From positions 1 to 64,000 of the forward strand of contig NZ_RXOF01000024.1 in assembly GCF_003970915.1 (NCBI RefSeq): a stretch of DNA of 64,000 bases, in the 5' to 3' direction. The notes beneath the pieces are model-generated. The model saw nothing but the letters and a program-made list of their open reading frames with translations, searched no databases and was not told where the DNA came from. The stretch comes from Hymenobacter gummosus (GTDB lineage Bacteria; Bacteroidota; Bacteroidia; Cytophagales; Hymenobacteraceae). How positions within the stretch are numbered: position 1 is the stretch's first letter; each line of letters starts with the position of its first letter. Positions 49,720 through 58,596 of this stretch are shown in pieces. The translations under genes and the position numbers were made by a program.

Positions 49720-49793
49720 CCCGGATCAGGGCCGGACGCTAGAATGGACCGGCAGGCCCGGGTCAGGGCCGGACGCTAGAATGGACCGGCCGG
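49720..49793. repeat. Two tandem copies of a 37-bp unit
   Basis: The units at 49720-49756 and 49757-49793 share GGGCCGGACGCTAGAATGG and nearly all flanking bases, differing at about three positions. They lie in the gap between the divergent lipoprotein and RecQ genes, roughly 95-165 bp upstream of recQ. Confidence 0.9.
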
Positions 49794-49886
49794 CCTGGGC
49801 CCCGGGTCGGGCGTTGTGCTTGCCGCTAGGGCTGCTTTTCAGGGCTTTCGTCCGTACCTTCGCCGGCTGTTAAGCCCGCGTCCGCC

Positions 49887-51812
49887 GTGTCCGCCCCCAC
49901 CGAAGATATTCTTTCCGTTCTACGCCAGCACTGGGGCCACCGCGCCTTCCGGCCGGGGCAGGAGGACATTATCCGCTCGGTGCTGGCTGGCCACGATACG
50001 CTGGCCCTGCTGCCCACCGGCGGCGGCAAGTCGGTCTGCTTCCAGGTGCCGGCGCTGGCCCGGGAAGGGCTCTGCCTGGTCATTTCGCCGCTGATTGCGC
50101 TGATGAAGGACCAGGTGGAAAACCTGCGCAAGCGCGGCATCAAGGCCGAGGCCGTGTACGCGGGCATGAGCCACCGCGACATCGACCAGACGCTGGACAA
50201 CTGCGTGTACGGGCCGGTGAAGTTCCTCTACGTGTCGCCCGAGCGGCTGCTCACCGACATGTTCCGGGCCCGGGCGCCGAAGATGCGCATCCAGCTCATT
50301 GCCGTCGACGAGGCGCACTGCCTCTCGCAGTGGGGCTACGATTTTCGTCCGCCCTACCTGCAGATCAGCGCGTTGCGGGAGCTGCTGCCGGGAGTGCCGG
50401 TGCTGGCCCTCACCGCCACCGCCACCGAGGAAGTGCGCCGCGACATCCGCGAGAAGCTGAACTTCGGTGCGACGGGCCAGACGTTTCAGCGCAGCTTCCA
50501 GCGGCCCAACCTCTCGTACTCGGTGCTCGAAACCGAGGACAAGCTGCAACGGCTGCTGCAGGTGCTCAAGGGCGTGGGGCCCGGCAAAACGGCCGTGGTG
50601 TACGCCCGCACCCGCAAGGCCACCGAAACCGCCGCCGCCTGGCTGCAGCAGCACGGCCTGAGCGCCGCCGCCTACCACGCCGGCCTGCCCGCCGACCAGC
50701 GCACCCGCGTGCAGCAGGAGTGGACCTCGGACAAGACGCGCATCGTGGTGGCTACCAATGCCTTCGGCATGGGTATCGACAAGCCCGACGTACGCTGCGT
50801 GGTGCACCTGGACGCGCCCGACTCGCTGGAGGCCTACTACCAGGAAGCCGGCCGCGCCGGGCGCGACGAGCTGTACGCCTTTGCCGTGCTGCTGTGGGCC
50901 CCCAACGACGCCGACGAAATGCGCCGCCGCGTGCTGACGAGCCACCCGCCGCTCGACGTGGTGCGCCGCGTGTACCAGGCCCTGGCCAACTACTCCGGCA
51001 CGGCCGTGGGCGGGGGCGAGCTGGTGGCCTTCGACTTCGACCTGGGCGCCTTCGCCAGCACCTACCGCCTCAAGCCTCTGGATGTGCACAACGCCCTGCG
51101 CACCCTGGAAAAAGCCGGGCTGGTGCAGCTCAACGAGGCCGTGTTCAGCCCTGCCAAGGTCTTCATTCCCATCGATGCGCGCGACCTGTACCGCTTCCAG
51201 GTGGCCAACGAGCGGCACGACCAGCTCATCAAGGCCATCCTGCGCTTCTACGGCGGGGAGGTATTCAGCGGCTTCAAGAACATTTCCGAAGGCCAGCTCA
51301 GCCAGGCCCTGCGCTGGAGCACCACCGACGTGCGCAAAACGCTGGAGTTTCTGCACAAGTCGGGCATCGTGCAGTACCAGCCCCGCCACGACGCGCCGCA
51401 GGTACTCTTCACCACCCCGCGCCACGACGCCGCCCGCCTGCCCCTCGACGCCCGTGCCCTCGACGCGGCCCGGGAGCGGGACCAGCTCAAAACCGAGGCC
51501 GTCATCCGCTACGCCGCCGGCACGCGCTGCCGCCAGCAGTTGCTGCTGGAATACTTCGGCGAGCTGGATAGCGCGCCCTGCGGCATCTGCGACCATTGCC
51601 TGGCCGAGAAGCGCCGCCAGCAGCCGCCCGTGGTAGCCACGGATTTGCGCGAGCAAATCCTTACGCAGCTGCGCACCGCGCCGCTTACCCCGCGCGAGCT
51701 GCTGTCCGGCTTTGCACCCGCCCAGGCCGACGCCCTGAAAGCCCTGCTGCGCGACCTGGTGGATACCGGTCAGCTACGCTACACCACCGGCGGGCAGCTG
51801 GCCGTGGCCTGA
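49887..51812 (+). CDS. recQ: RecQ-family ATP-dependent DNA helicase
   Basis: This 641-residue 3'-5' helicase has SF2 motifs: Walker A 'LLPTGGGKS' (41-49), the DEAH box 'AVDEAHC' (Asp141), the aromatic-rich loop 'LSQWGYDFRPPY', motif V 'VATNAFGMGIDKPDV' and motif VI 'YYQEAGRAGRDE'. The RecQ C-terminal region has the zinc-binding cysteines ('CRQQLLLEYFG...CGICDHC', about 549-576). The last part lacks a clear HRDC domain. The start is GTG at 49887, giving a normal N-terminus; an ATG near the start is absent. It functions in recombination and repair. The gene is divergent from the lipoprotein and is followed by a short GAACGTCATTCC palindrome. Confidence 0.92.
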   Translation: MSAPTEDILSVLRQHWGHRAFRPGQEDIIRSVLAGHDTLALLPTGGGKSVCFQVPALAREGLCLVISPLIALMKDQVENLRKRGIKAEAVYAGMSHRDIDQTLDNCVYGPVKFLYVSPERLLTDMFRARAPKMRIQLIAVDEAHCLSQWGYDFRPPYLQISALRELLPGVPVLALTATATEEVRRDIREKLNFGATGQTFQRSFQRPNLSYSVLETEDKLQRLLQVLKGVGPGKTAVVYARTRKATETAAAWLQQHGLSAAAYHAGLPADQRTRVQQEWTSDKTRIVVATNAFGMGIDKPDVRCVVHLDAPDSLEAYYQEAGRAGRDELYAFAVLLWAPNDADEMRRRVLTSHPPLDVVRRVYQALANYSGTAVGGGELVAFDFDLGAFASTYRLKPLDVHNALRTLEKAGLVQLNEAVFSPAKVFIPIDARDLYRFQVANERHDQLIKAILRFYGGEVFSGFKNISEGQLSQALRWSTTDVRKTLEFLHKSGIVQYQPRHDAPQVLFTTPRHDAARLPLDARALDAARERDQLKTEAVIRYAAGTRCRQQLLLEYFGELDSAPCGICDHCLAEKRRQQPPVVATDLREQILTQLRTAPLTPRELLSGFAPAQADALKALLRDLVDTGQLRYTTGGQLAVA

Positions 51813-51831
51813 TAATCAGGTGAATAAAAAA

Positions 51832-51866
51832 GAACGTCATTCCTCGACAAGCTCGGAATGACGTTC
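51832..51866. terminator. Short palindrome related to cruciform arms
   Basis: GAACGTCATTCC - 11-nt loop - GGAATGACGTTC is a perfect 12-bp stem that uses the same first eight bases as the long cruciforms (GAACGTCA). An A-run precedes it, so it can terminate the convergent rhodanese gene; it may be a minimal or decayed copy of the family. Confidence 0.75.
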
Positions 51867-51892
51867 TGTATTGGACGTGCTACTGATTGGAA

Positions 51893-52192
51893 TTACCCGG
51901 CGTTGTAGGCCGTGATACCGCCGAGCAGGTTGCGCACTTTGTCGAAGCCGTGCTGCTGCAGCAGGGCCTTGGCCGTGGCCGAGCGGCCGCCGCCCTTGCA
52001 GTGCACCACGATTTCCTGGTGCTTCAGGTCTTCCAAATCCTCGATTTTGCCCGGCAGCTCGCCCAGCGGAATGTTCTGGCTGCCGTCGATGTGGGTTTCC
52101 TCGTACTCCCACGGCTCCCGCACGTCGATGATGACGGGCGTTTGGTTTTGCTGCTGACGCTCTTTGAGTTCGGCGGGGGTAATGTCGTTCAT
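51893..52192 (-). CDS. Rhodanese-like domain protein
   Basis: This 99-residue single-domain rhodanese has active-site Cys65 in 'EIVVHCKGGGRSATAKALL' and the CH2A-type motif 'IIDVREPWEY', with no signal peptide. It probably acts as a cytoplasmic sulfurtransferase or persulfide carrier. ATG 52192 gives the canonical length; the frame extends upstream without homology. Its 3' end is adjacent to the palindrome at 51832-51866. Confidence 0.9.
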   Translation of the reverse strand: MNDITPAELKERQQQNQTPVIIDVREPWEYEETHIDGSQNIPLGELPGKIEDLEDLKHQEIVVHCKGGGRSATAKALLQQHGFDKVRNLLGGITAYNAG

Positions 52193-52301
52193 AGGTGGAG
52201 AGGGTAAAGGCGAAAAACAAGTGGACCCAGGCGCGGTGCAGCGCTTGGGGCCACTAAACAAGCAAAAACAACCGGAAGTTACGCCCCGACCCGTGGCGGC
52301 G

Positions 52302-54182
52302 TCAGGGCTGCAGCACCAGTCGCTGGGTGCTGACTAGGCCACCGGGCAGCGTAAGGCGCAGCAGGTACACGCCGGCCGGCAGCTGGCGTAAATCCAGCTG
52401 CGCTTTGCCCGCGTCGGCGGCGGGCTGCTGCCACACGGTGCGGCCCAGGGCATCGAGGGCGGTGGCGCCGAGGTAGCGGCCCTGCACCTGCACCAGCCCG
52501 CTGCTGGGGTTGGGGTAGAGGCGCACGGCGGCCTCCGCGGCGGAGCTACGGGTGCTGGTGACGACGCCGTTCATCACCGGCCGCATCAGGGGAGACCCGG
52601 TGACGACAGGCAGCCAGGGTGCGCTGGCGTCGCGGTCGTAGAAAGTCTGGCGGGGCTGCTGGGTGTTCAGATCCAGGCCGAAGCGAATCAGGAAGCTGGT
52701 GGCCGGCTGGGTGTAGCCGATGAAGAACGAGCCGCTCACCGGCACGGGCTGATCGAAGGTGATGACCCGCCAGCGGGTGCTATCAACGGTGGTGGGCAAC
52801 GTCAGCGTCTTGGTGGCCTTGGGCTGGGCGGCGGGCAGCCCGTCGGCGCCCACGTCCCACACGCTGAACGTAACCGAAATAGTGGCTGGCACGGGCACCC
52901 CGACGGCGGTGGTGCCGGCATAGTACACGCGCAGGCTGGTCACCTGATCCGGGCGGTTCAGATTGAAGCGGACGGCCCGCGACGTGGCCGCGTTGGAGTT
53001 CGGATTGATGGAGGTGGTGCCCTCCGCGCTGCCGTCGTCGTAGGCGAAATAGTCGCTAAACTCGGTGGTGCGCCGCACCGTGTCGTTGGGCGCCTTGCGC
53101 AGGTCGCCGGAGGTCAGCAGGTTTAGGTAGATGCTGTGCTGCACCCGCGTGGAGCCGGAAATGGTCAGCGGGGTGTTGCGCACGGAGCCGCGGATGGGAA
53201 ACTGCCGGGTGCCCGCATTCAGGATGGTGTCGCCGACCACAAACTGCCGCTCCGCCCCGCCGGGCAGCGTGCGCACCACGCCGCGCCAGGAGAAGGGCAC
53301 GGGGGGCGTCCCCAGATCCAGGTTGTTGAAGGTCGTGAAGGTGGAGTCGTTCAGCTCCAAGGTCGGATTCGGGGCGGCATTAAACTGCCAGGGGGGCATG
53401 GCCGAGTAGCGCTTCAGCAGCGAGGTGAGCGGGGCGCTGAGTACCACGTCGGAGTACGACACTCGCCGGGCGCTGCGGCCGCGGTCGAGCAGGATGTAGT
53501 CCAGGTTCCAGGCATCGAAGGTGCCGGAGCGGCTGCCCGAGGTGCTGAAGCGGAAACGGAAGCCCGCGTGCAGGTACTTGGCCTGATCCACGGCCACAAA
53601 CTTCTGCTGGAAAGGGGTACGCACGCCGGTGCTGAGGGCCTCCCAGACCTTGTCCCAGGTGCCGGTGTTCGAGAGAAACTCTAGCTGAATGCCCACCCGC
53701 CGCGAGGACAGGTTGCTTGACGGACTGCGGACGATGGTGCCGGCCTGCCAGAAAAAGCTCAGCAACACGCTGTCGGCCGGATTGCGCCCGCTCAAATCGA
53801 TGGCGTGGGAAGTGAGCGAGTCGGTGGGGCCGTAGGTGCTGATGGCCGCGTAGGGCCGCCCCAGCGCATCGAACCCGTCGAAGGTGGCCACGCCGCGGGA
53901 GGGCGGGGCCTGGGCAAACCGCTCGTTTATCAGCACTTGGCCGCCCTGCCAGCGGTCCGGGCTGGGGCCGCCTTCGCGCTGTCCGGCAAAGTCCTCGAAG
54001 AAGGGCAGTGTGAGCGTGGTGGCGTTGCCGCGCAGGGCCGCCGCCGGCCGGCCCTGCCGGGCGCGGCCCGGGTCGGCCAGAAGGGGCTGCACCGCGGCCT
54101 GCTGCGCCCGTACCAACGGGGAGTAGCCCAAGCTGAGCAGCAGACTGCAGACGAGAAAAGGTAGGCGTAGCTGATATTTCAT
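52302..54182 (-). CDS. Secreted protein with T9SS type A sorting domain
   Basis: This 626-residue exported protein starts 'MKYQLRLPFLVCSLLLSLG' and has a cleavable signal ending near 'SPLVRAQ'. The central part is beta-rich with 'TLPFFEDFAGQ' and 'LSFFWQAGTIV', resembling the concanavalin-like/MAM-type sequences common in Bacteroidota surface proteins. The end 'AAVRLYPNPSSGLVQVQG' to 'PAGVYLLRLTLPGG' is a type A sorting domain, so the Por system should export it. No catalytic motif was recognised. A TAACTTAC box lies on the reverse strand at about 54189-54196. Confidence 0.85.
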   Translation of the reverse strand: MKYQLRLPFLVCSLLLSLGYSPLVRAQQAAVQPLLADPGRARQGRPAAALRGNATTLTLPFFEDFAGQREGGPSPDRWQGGQVLINERFAQAPPSRGVATFDGFDALGRPYAAISTYGPTDSLTSHAIDLSGRNPADSVLLSFFWQAGTIVRSPSSNLSSRRVGIQLEFLSNTGTWDKVWEALSTGVRTPFQQKFVAVDQAKYLHAGFRFRFSTSGSRSGTFDAWNLDYILLDRGRSARRVSYSDVVLSAPLTSLLKRYSAMPPWQFNAAPNPTLELNDSTFTTFNNLDLGTPPVPFSWRGVVRTLPGGAERQFVVGDTILNAGTRQFPIRGSVRNTPLTISGSTRVQHSIYLNLLTSGDLRKAPNDTVRRTTEFSDYFAYDDGSAEGTTSINPNSNAATSRAVRFNLNRPDQVTSLRVYYAGTTAVGVPVPATISVTFSVWDVGADGLPAAQPKATKTLTLPTTVDSTRWRVITFDQPVPVSGSFFIGYTQPATSFLIRFGLDLNTQQPRQTFYDRDASAPWLPVVTGSPLMRPVMNGVVTSTRSSAAEAAVRLYPNPSSGLVQVQGRYLGATALDALGRTVWQQPAADAGKAQLDLRQLPAGVYLLRLTLPGGLVSTQRLVLQP

Positions 54183-54271
54183 GAGCGGGTAAGTTACGCA
54201 CCCCAAACGAGGCAGCAGGCGAAAAGATTTTACCGCCGCCGATTTATCCGCTCCATGATAGGTCCAAAAAA

Positions 54272-54295
54272 AGCCGCCCGGCTGACCGGGCGGCT
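54272..54295 (-). terminator. Terminator of PASTA-protein gene
   Basis: A perfect 10-bp stem, AGCCGCCCGG / CCGGGCGGCT, with loop CTGA is followed by a T-run on the reverse strand. Confidence 0.88.
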
Positions 54296-54314
54296 CGTTA
54301 CTTAGGGGCGGGCG

Positions 54315-55100
54315 TTAGTCGACGGCCTTGAGGGGCTCCTTGCCGGCTACCCAAAGGTCCACCAGCTGGCCCGAGCGGATGGTAGCCCCGCTGGCCGCTT
54401 CGGGGCGCTGCTTCACCACGGTGCCCTCGGTCTGGCCTTCCTCGGGTGCCTGGTAGAAGGTTTCCCCGATCTGCAGGCCCTGACCGGCCAGCAGGGTAGT
54501 GGCCTCGTCGGCGGGCATGCCCACCACGTTAGGCACCGGGAATTCCTGGTTGCCCAGCCCGTCGCCCACGGTCAAATCCACCTTGGTGCCCTTGGTAATC
54601 GGGTCCCCGGGCTTGATTTCCTTGCCGTTGACTTCCTGCTTGAGCACCTGGTTTTGCTGCAGATCGGGCACCAGCGTGATTTTGCCGACCACCAAGTCGT
54701 AGCTGTTCAGAATCATCTGGGCGTTTTTCACCGAGCCCTCCGTCAGCTTGGGCATCTTGATGACGGGCGGGTTTTTCATGGCCACCTGGATGTAAATCTT
54801 GCGGCCCTCCTTCACCTTCTCGCCGGGCTTGGGCTCCTGGGTCAGCACCATGCCGGGGGGCAGGTTGGGCCGGTAGGTGCTGTCGTCCACGAAGTAGGCC
54901 AAATCACGCTCGTCGAGGTAGTCTTCCAGCGCGTCGAGCTGCATGCCCGTCACCTTCGGCACCACGATGGTTTCGCCGTGGTTGGTGGTAATGGGCAGGT
55001 ACACGAAGAAGAACAGGAACAGCAGCAGCAGCGAGACGCCCACAATCACCAGCAGGTGCTTGACGAGGTCCAGCCAGGTATCGGATTTGAGGAAAGCCAT
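54315..55100 (-). CDS. Membrane-anchored PASTA-domain protein
   Basis: This 261-residue protein has one N-terminal transmembrane helix (about 13-36, 'HLLVIVGVSLLLLFLFFFVY') and three extracytoplasmic PASTA domains at about 42-110, 112-185 and 186-255 ('IVVPKVTGMQLDALEDYL', 'IKMPKLTEGSVKNAQMIL', 'FPVPNVVGMPADEATTLL'). PASTA domains bind peptidoglycan stem peptides or beta-lactams. No kinase domain is attached, unlike in Firmicutes Ser/Thr kinases. It follows the double-length D-Ala-D-Ala ligase gene by 118 bp on the same strand, supporting a role linked to cell-wall synthesis. Confidence 0.92.
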   Translation of the reverse strand: MAFLKSDTWLDLVKHLLVIVGVSLLLLFLFFFVYLPITTNHGETIVVPKVTGMQLDALEDYLDERDLAYFVDDSTYRPNLPPGMVLTQEPKPGEKVKEGRKIYIQVAMKNPPVIKMPKLTEGSVKNAQMILNSYDLVVGKITLVPDLQQNQVLKQEVNGKEIKPGDPITKGTKVDLTVGDGLGNQEFPVPNVVGMPADEATTLLAGQGLQIGETFYQAPEEGQTEGTVVKQRPEAASGATIRSGQLVDLWVAGKEPLKAVD

Positions 55101-55110
55101 TCGGCAGGGA

Positions 55111-55228
55111 GGGTTTTTTAGGGTAGGAGGGGATGGGGCTAGGAGGGTAAGAGTCTTTTTAGGATAAGAGGTTACAAGTTGTCAGAACGATAACTCCTAA
55201 ACTCTTACGCTCTTACCCTCATACCCTA
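55111..55228. repeat. GGGTAGGA/CTCTTACC inverted tandem-repeat arms
   Basis: The left arm, TTAGGGTAGGAGGGGATGGG (55119-55138) plus GGGTAAGAG, is mirrored by CTCTTACGCTCTTACCCTCA (55202-55221). There is no cruciform core between them, only a short AT-rich spacer. The right arm forms the last codons and stop of the ligase gene. Confidence 0.75.
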
Positions 55229-57900
55229 GTCTTGCCGTACTCCAGAATGCGGTCGATGAAGTCGTAGGGAGTGTAGCCGGCCAGCGCGGTCTGGTGGAAG
55301 ATGCAGGTGGCGGGCGTCATGCCGGGCAGGGAGTTGACCTCGATGATGATGACTTCCACCGCGCCCGTCTCGCGCACCCGCACAAAGGCGTCGATGCGGG
55401 CGTAGCCTTCGATGTTGAGTACCTCGGCCACGCGCTTCAGCTGGGCCTTTACCTCCTCCGAAATGCGCTGCCGCTCCTCGGCATCGGCAGCGTAGCGGGC
55501 CGGAGTGATGTTCTGGCCTTCGCCGGCCAAGAATTTCTCCTCCAGGCTCAGCACCTCGCCGGTGGCCAGGGCCTCCGATGCTTCGAACACCTCAATGTCG
55601 CGGCCACCATCGGGGCGGCGGTGCGTGAGCAGGCCGCCGGTGACTTCGAGGAAGTGCCGGGCCCCGTCGCGGCTGATGAGCGTTTCGACCAGGAAGGCAT
55701 CCTTGCGCGGAAATTCCTCCTTGAAGCCCAGGCTCAGCACTTTGGCCGCGTCTTCGAGCAAATCTTCCTGGTCGCGGAACATCAGGCGGCAGAAGGCCTC
55801 CAGCTCCGCCCGGTTCTTGATTTTCTTCACGGCCGAGGAGCAGCCGTCGTCGGCGGGCTTGGCAATGAAGGGGTAGTGAAACTGGCTTTCCAGGGCGCTG
55901 TAGAAGGCTTCCGCGTCGGCTTCCCACTCCAGGCGGGCGGCCATGCGGTGCTCGGCCACGCGCAGGCCGGCCTCGCGCAGGCGCTTGTTCGTCTCGAACT
56001 TGTTGATGGTGATGCTGCTCGACTCGGCGCCCGAGCCGTTGTAGGGCAGGCCCACGCGCTCCAGCTGCTGCTGCAGGGCGCCATCCTCGCCGGGGCGGCC
56101 GTGCAGGGCAATGAACACCTCGTCGACGCGCTGGGCCAGCTGCTCGAAGCTCAGCTTCTCGGGCGTGGCTACCGACTGCGCGGCGTAGGTGTGGGTGATG
56201 TTGGTGGCCTGCTGCCGGATGCGCTCCAGAATCGGGTGCTGCCCGTGGCCGGCCTCGTAGTGCTTCACCTTGTCGCGGATGTCGTCGGCGTTGTCCTTGA
56301 GCATCACGTTGACGGGCAGCACGTACAGCTCGTAGCTCTCGGAGGAGCCCGTCAGGAACACCGGCACCGGCTCGTACTTGGCCGAGGAGGACAGCTTCTC
56401 GAAGATGTTCCGGCCGCTTTCCACCGAAATGTGCCGCTCCGAGGAGTAGCCGCCCATGATGACGGCCACCTTGGTGCGCGGCTGCTGCTCGTGCTGGCGG
56501 CTGGCCACGGCTGCGTCGAGGGCGCGCAGCTGCCGGCCCAGCTTCACCGGCTGCAGGCCCGAGCGGCGCCGGGCGGCCAGCGAAGTGCGGATGATGTAGG
56601 TGAGAAACTGCGAGGGGTTCAGCCCGATTTCGGCGGCCTGGTGGAAGAAGAACGAGGCCGGCAGCATCCCAGAGGTGGTGTTCGGGTCGTTCAGGAAAAT
56701 CTCGCCCGAGTCTGTGATGAAGCCGTCGAGGCGGGCGTACACCTGGAAGCCGAAGGTGCGGAACAGCTGCTCGCACTGCTCGCGGATGCGCTGAATGTCG
56801 GCCTCCGGCAGCTCGATGGGCGTGACCTTGCGGGCCATGCCGGGCAGGTACTTCGAGCGGTAGTCAAACACCTCCGAGCCCTTCACGATTTCCGTGGGGG
56901 GCAGGGCCAGCGGGGTGCCGTCCACGTCTTCCACCACGATGCACGAAAACTCCCGGCCCTGCACGAAGGCTTCCAGCAGCACCTGCTGCTCGCCGTTCAC
57001 GTTCGTCAGCCGCACCGAATCCTGCAGGGTCAGCCGCTCGTCGAGGGCGCGCAGCAGCTCGTCGGGGTGGTAAATCAGCTGCTCGTCGTCCGAATCGAGG
57101 ATGACCGGCAGGCCGATGCCCTCGCGGATGTCGGTGAGGTGCTGAGCCCAGGCCAGGCGGTCCTGCGGGCCGAGGCGCTGCCAGTCTGCGCGCAGCACGG
57201 TGCGGCGGAACAGGCTGCGCTCCACGGCGGCCACGAACTTGGCCACATCGGCCTCGCGCACGATGCTCACGCCGATGCTGGAGCCCTGGCGCGGCGCTTT
57301 CACCACGATGGGCAGGCCCAGCTCTTTCTGCACGTAGGCCAGCAGCGCTTCGGGCTGGGCGGCGTCGAATTCCTCGGCCGTGAGCACGCGGAAGGCCGGG
57401 GAGGGCAGATTCAACGCGTGCAGCAGGGTTTTCTGGGCAATCTTATCGATGCCGAAAGCCGAGGGCAGGATGCCGGAGCCGGAGTAGGGGATGCCGTACC
57501 ATTCCAGCAGGCCCTGGATGGCGCCATCTTCGCCGGCCGGGCCGTGCAGGGCCAGGAAAGCAAAGTCCATGAGTAGGGGCAGTTCCTCGGGGCGCAGGCG
57601 GCGGCCCACCTGGGCAATGATGCGGTCCTGCTCTTCCTGACCCAGCTCCCCCAGGCTTTCCAGGTACACCTGCAGCTTCAGCTCCGTGGGCGGCAGGGCC
57701 GATACGGGCGGGAAAAAGTCCCGGATGGTGCCCTTGTACAGGTACTGCCAGTCGAGCAGGATGAAGTTGCCCAGGCTGTCCACGAAGACCGGAACGGCCT
57801 GGAACAGCGACTTGTCGAGGTTATCGTAAACCGTCCGGCCGCCGGCGAAGCTGATTTCCCGCTCGCGCGACGGACCACCGAAGAAAATGCCAATTCTCAT
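55219..57900 (-). CDS. ddl: Double-length D-alanine--D-alanine ligase (two fused ligase modules)
   Basis: This 893-residue protein consists of two complete Ddl-like ATP-grasp modules; ordinary Ddl is about 300-370 residues. Module 1 (about 1-450) has 'IGIFFGGPSREREISFAGGR', 'LALHGPAGEDG' (117-126), 'PYSGSGILPSAFGIDK' and the metal-binding end 'NDPNTTSGM' (404-412). Module 2 (about 475-893) has 'VAVIMGGYSSERHISVESGR', 'IALHGRPGEDG' (597-607), 'PYNGSGAESSSITINK' and 'EVNSLPGMTP' (854-863). The catalytic motifs look intact in both, though module 1 lacks the standard 'EVNTLPG' wording. The enzyme makes the D-Ala-D-Ala dipeptide of peptidoglycan. A TACCTTTG box lies 8 bp upstream on the reverse strand. 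Confidence 0.9.
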   Translation of the reverse strand: MRIGIFFGGPSREREISFAGGRTVYDNLDKSLFQAVPVFVDSLGNFILLDWQYLYKGTIRDFFPPVSALPPTELKLQVYLESLGELGQEEQDRIIAQVGRRLRPEELPLLMDFAFLALHGPAGEDGAIQGLLEWYGIPYSGSGILPSAFGIDKIAQKTLLHALNLPSPAFRVLTAEEFDAAQPEALLAYVQKELGLPIVVKAPRQGSSIGVSIVREADVAKFVAAVERSLFRRTVLRADWQRLGPQDRLAWAQHLTDIREGIGLPVILDSDDEQLIYHPDELLRALDERLTLQDSVRLTNVNGEQQVLLEAFVQGREFSCIVVEDVDGTPLALPPTEIVKGSEVFDYRSKYLPGMARKVTPIELPEADIQRIREQCEQLFRTFGFQVYARLDGFITDSGEIFLNDPNTTSGMLPASFFFHQAAEIGLNPSQFLTYIIRTSLAARRRSGLQPVKLGRQLRALDAAVASRQHEQQPRTKVAVIMGGYSSERHISVESGRNIFEKLSSSAKYEPVPVFLTGSSESYELYVLPVNVMLKDNADDIRDKVKHYEAGHGQHPILERIRQQATNITHTYAAQSVATPEKLSFEQLAQRVDEVFIALHGRPGEDGALQQQLERVGLPYNGSGAESSSITINKFETNKRLREAGLRVAEHRMAARLEWEADAEAFYSALESQFHYPFIAKPADDGCSSAVKKIKNRAELEAFCRLMFRDQEDLLEDAAKVLSLGFKEEFPRKDAFLVETLISRDGARHFLEVTGGLLTHRRPDGGRDIEVFEASEALATGEVLSLEEKFLAGEGQNITPARYAADAEERQRISEEVKAQLKRVAEVLNIEGYARIDAFVRVRETGAVEVIIIEVNSLPGMTPATCIFHQTALAGYTPYDFIDRILEYGKTRV

Positions 57901-57907
57901 GCTGCTA

Positions 57908-57915
57908 CAAAGGTA
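57908..57915 (-). promoter_or_regulatory. ddl -7 box with very short leader
   Basis: TACCTTTG on the reverse strand matches TAnnTTTG and lies only 7 bp before the start codon, so the transcript should be almost leaderless. Confidence 0.5.
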
Positions 57916-57984
57916 GGCGAAAATAGAGCGGAGCGCCGCACCCGGCCGCCGCTTCGGCGCCTAACAAGCAAGCCCGGCAAAACG

Positions 57985-58596
57985 TTATTCCCGCTTGCTC
58001 AGCAGATAGCCCAATTGAGCTTGGAAAACGGAGTGAGCAGGACTTTGGAAGAAACCGCCACCCTGTGTTATGGGGAGGAAGTCGCCGTTGTAGCGGAGGG
58101 TAAAGCTGTAACCGGACGGCAACTCGTAGCCCGCACCAGCCACGTAGCCCAGCAGCAGACGGCGCAGGCCCTGTAAGTCGCGGGTGGTGCCGACGCCGGT
58201 AATGGGGTTGGTAAATCGGGCTGCGACCAGGTAGCCCAGTTGCGGACCCGCCTCGAAGCCGATGCGCTGGACGTTGATTTTAGCCAGTACCGGCAGCTCA
58301 AGGTAGCTCAGGCGGCGCTGGCCACCAGGGCGCTGTCCTGGGTACTGGTAATCATCCCCTTTACGCGAATACAACAGTTCGACTTGGATATTCCAGAACT
58401 TGTCTTGACCAAACGAATAGCGGCTTAATGCCCCGAGACTATAACCGAATATGGCGGTGGTAGATTCGGGAGCCACGTTCCGCTGATAGGAATCAGAATA
58501 ATTCGCCCCGGCTTTGGCGCCGAAATGCAATTGCTGGGCCGAGGCGGCTTGGCTGAGCAGCAAGGCAGGCAACAGCCGTAGAAGTGTTGATTTCAT
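57985..58596 (-). CDS. PorT-like outer-membrane beta-barrel protein
   Basis: This 203-residue protein has a signal peptide ending 'QAASAQQ' and an outer-membrane beta-barrel of the PorT/OMP_b-brl_2 type, with 'LHFGAKAGANYSDSYQ', 'NIQVELLYSRKGDDYQ', 'YLELPVLAKINV', 'GPQLGYLVAARF' and the end 'SVFQAQLGYLLSKRE'. PorT itself is needed for T9SS, but this subfamily is broad and the exact role is open. ATG 58596 is preferred because the signal starts there; the longer frame upstream is Pro/Gly-rich. Confidence 0.83.
   Translation of the reverse strand: MKSTLLRLLPALLLSQAASAQQLHFGAKAGANYSDSYQRNVAPESTTAIFGYSLGALSRYSFGQDKFWNIQVELLYSRKGDDYQYPGQRPGGQRRLSYLELPVLAKINVQRIGFEAGPQLGYLVAARFTNPITGVGTTRDLQGLRRLLLGYVAGAGYELPSGYSFTLRYNGDFLPITQGGGFFQSPAHSVFQAQLGYLLSKRE

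Noticed and set aside
49920-51656. A 578-codon reverse frame opposite recQ
   Set aside because: Shadow frame without domain content; RecQ motifs on the forward strand are complete.
55294-57576. A 760-codon forward frame opposite the D-Ala-D-Ala ligase
   Set aside because: His/Gly/Val-rich shadow of a well-supported gene.
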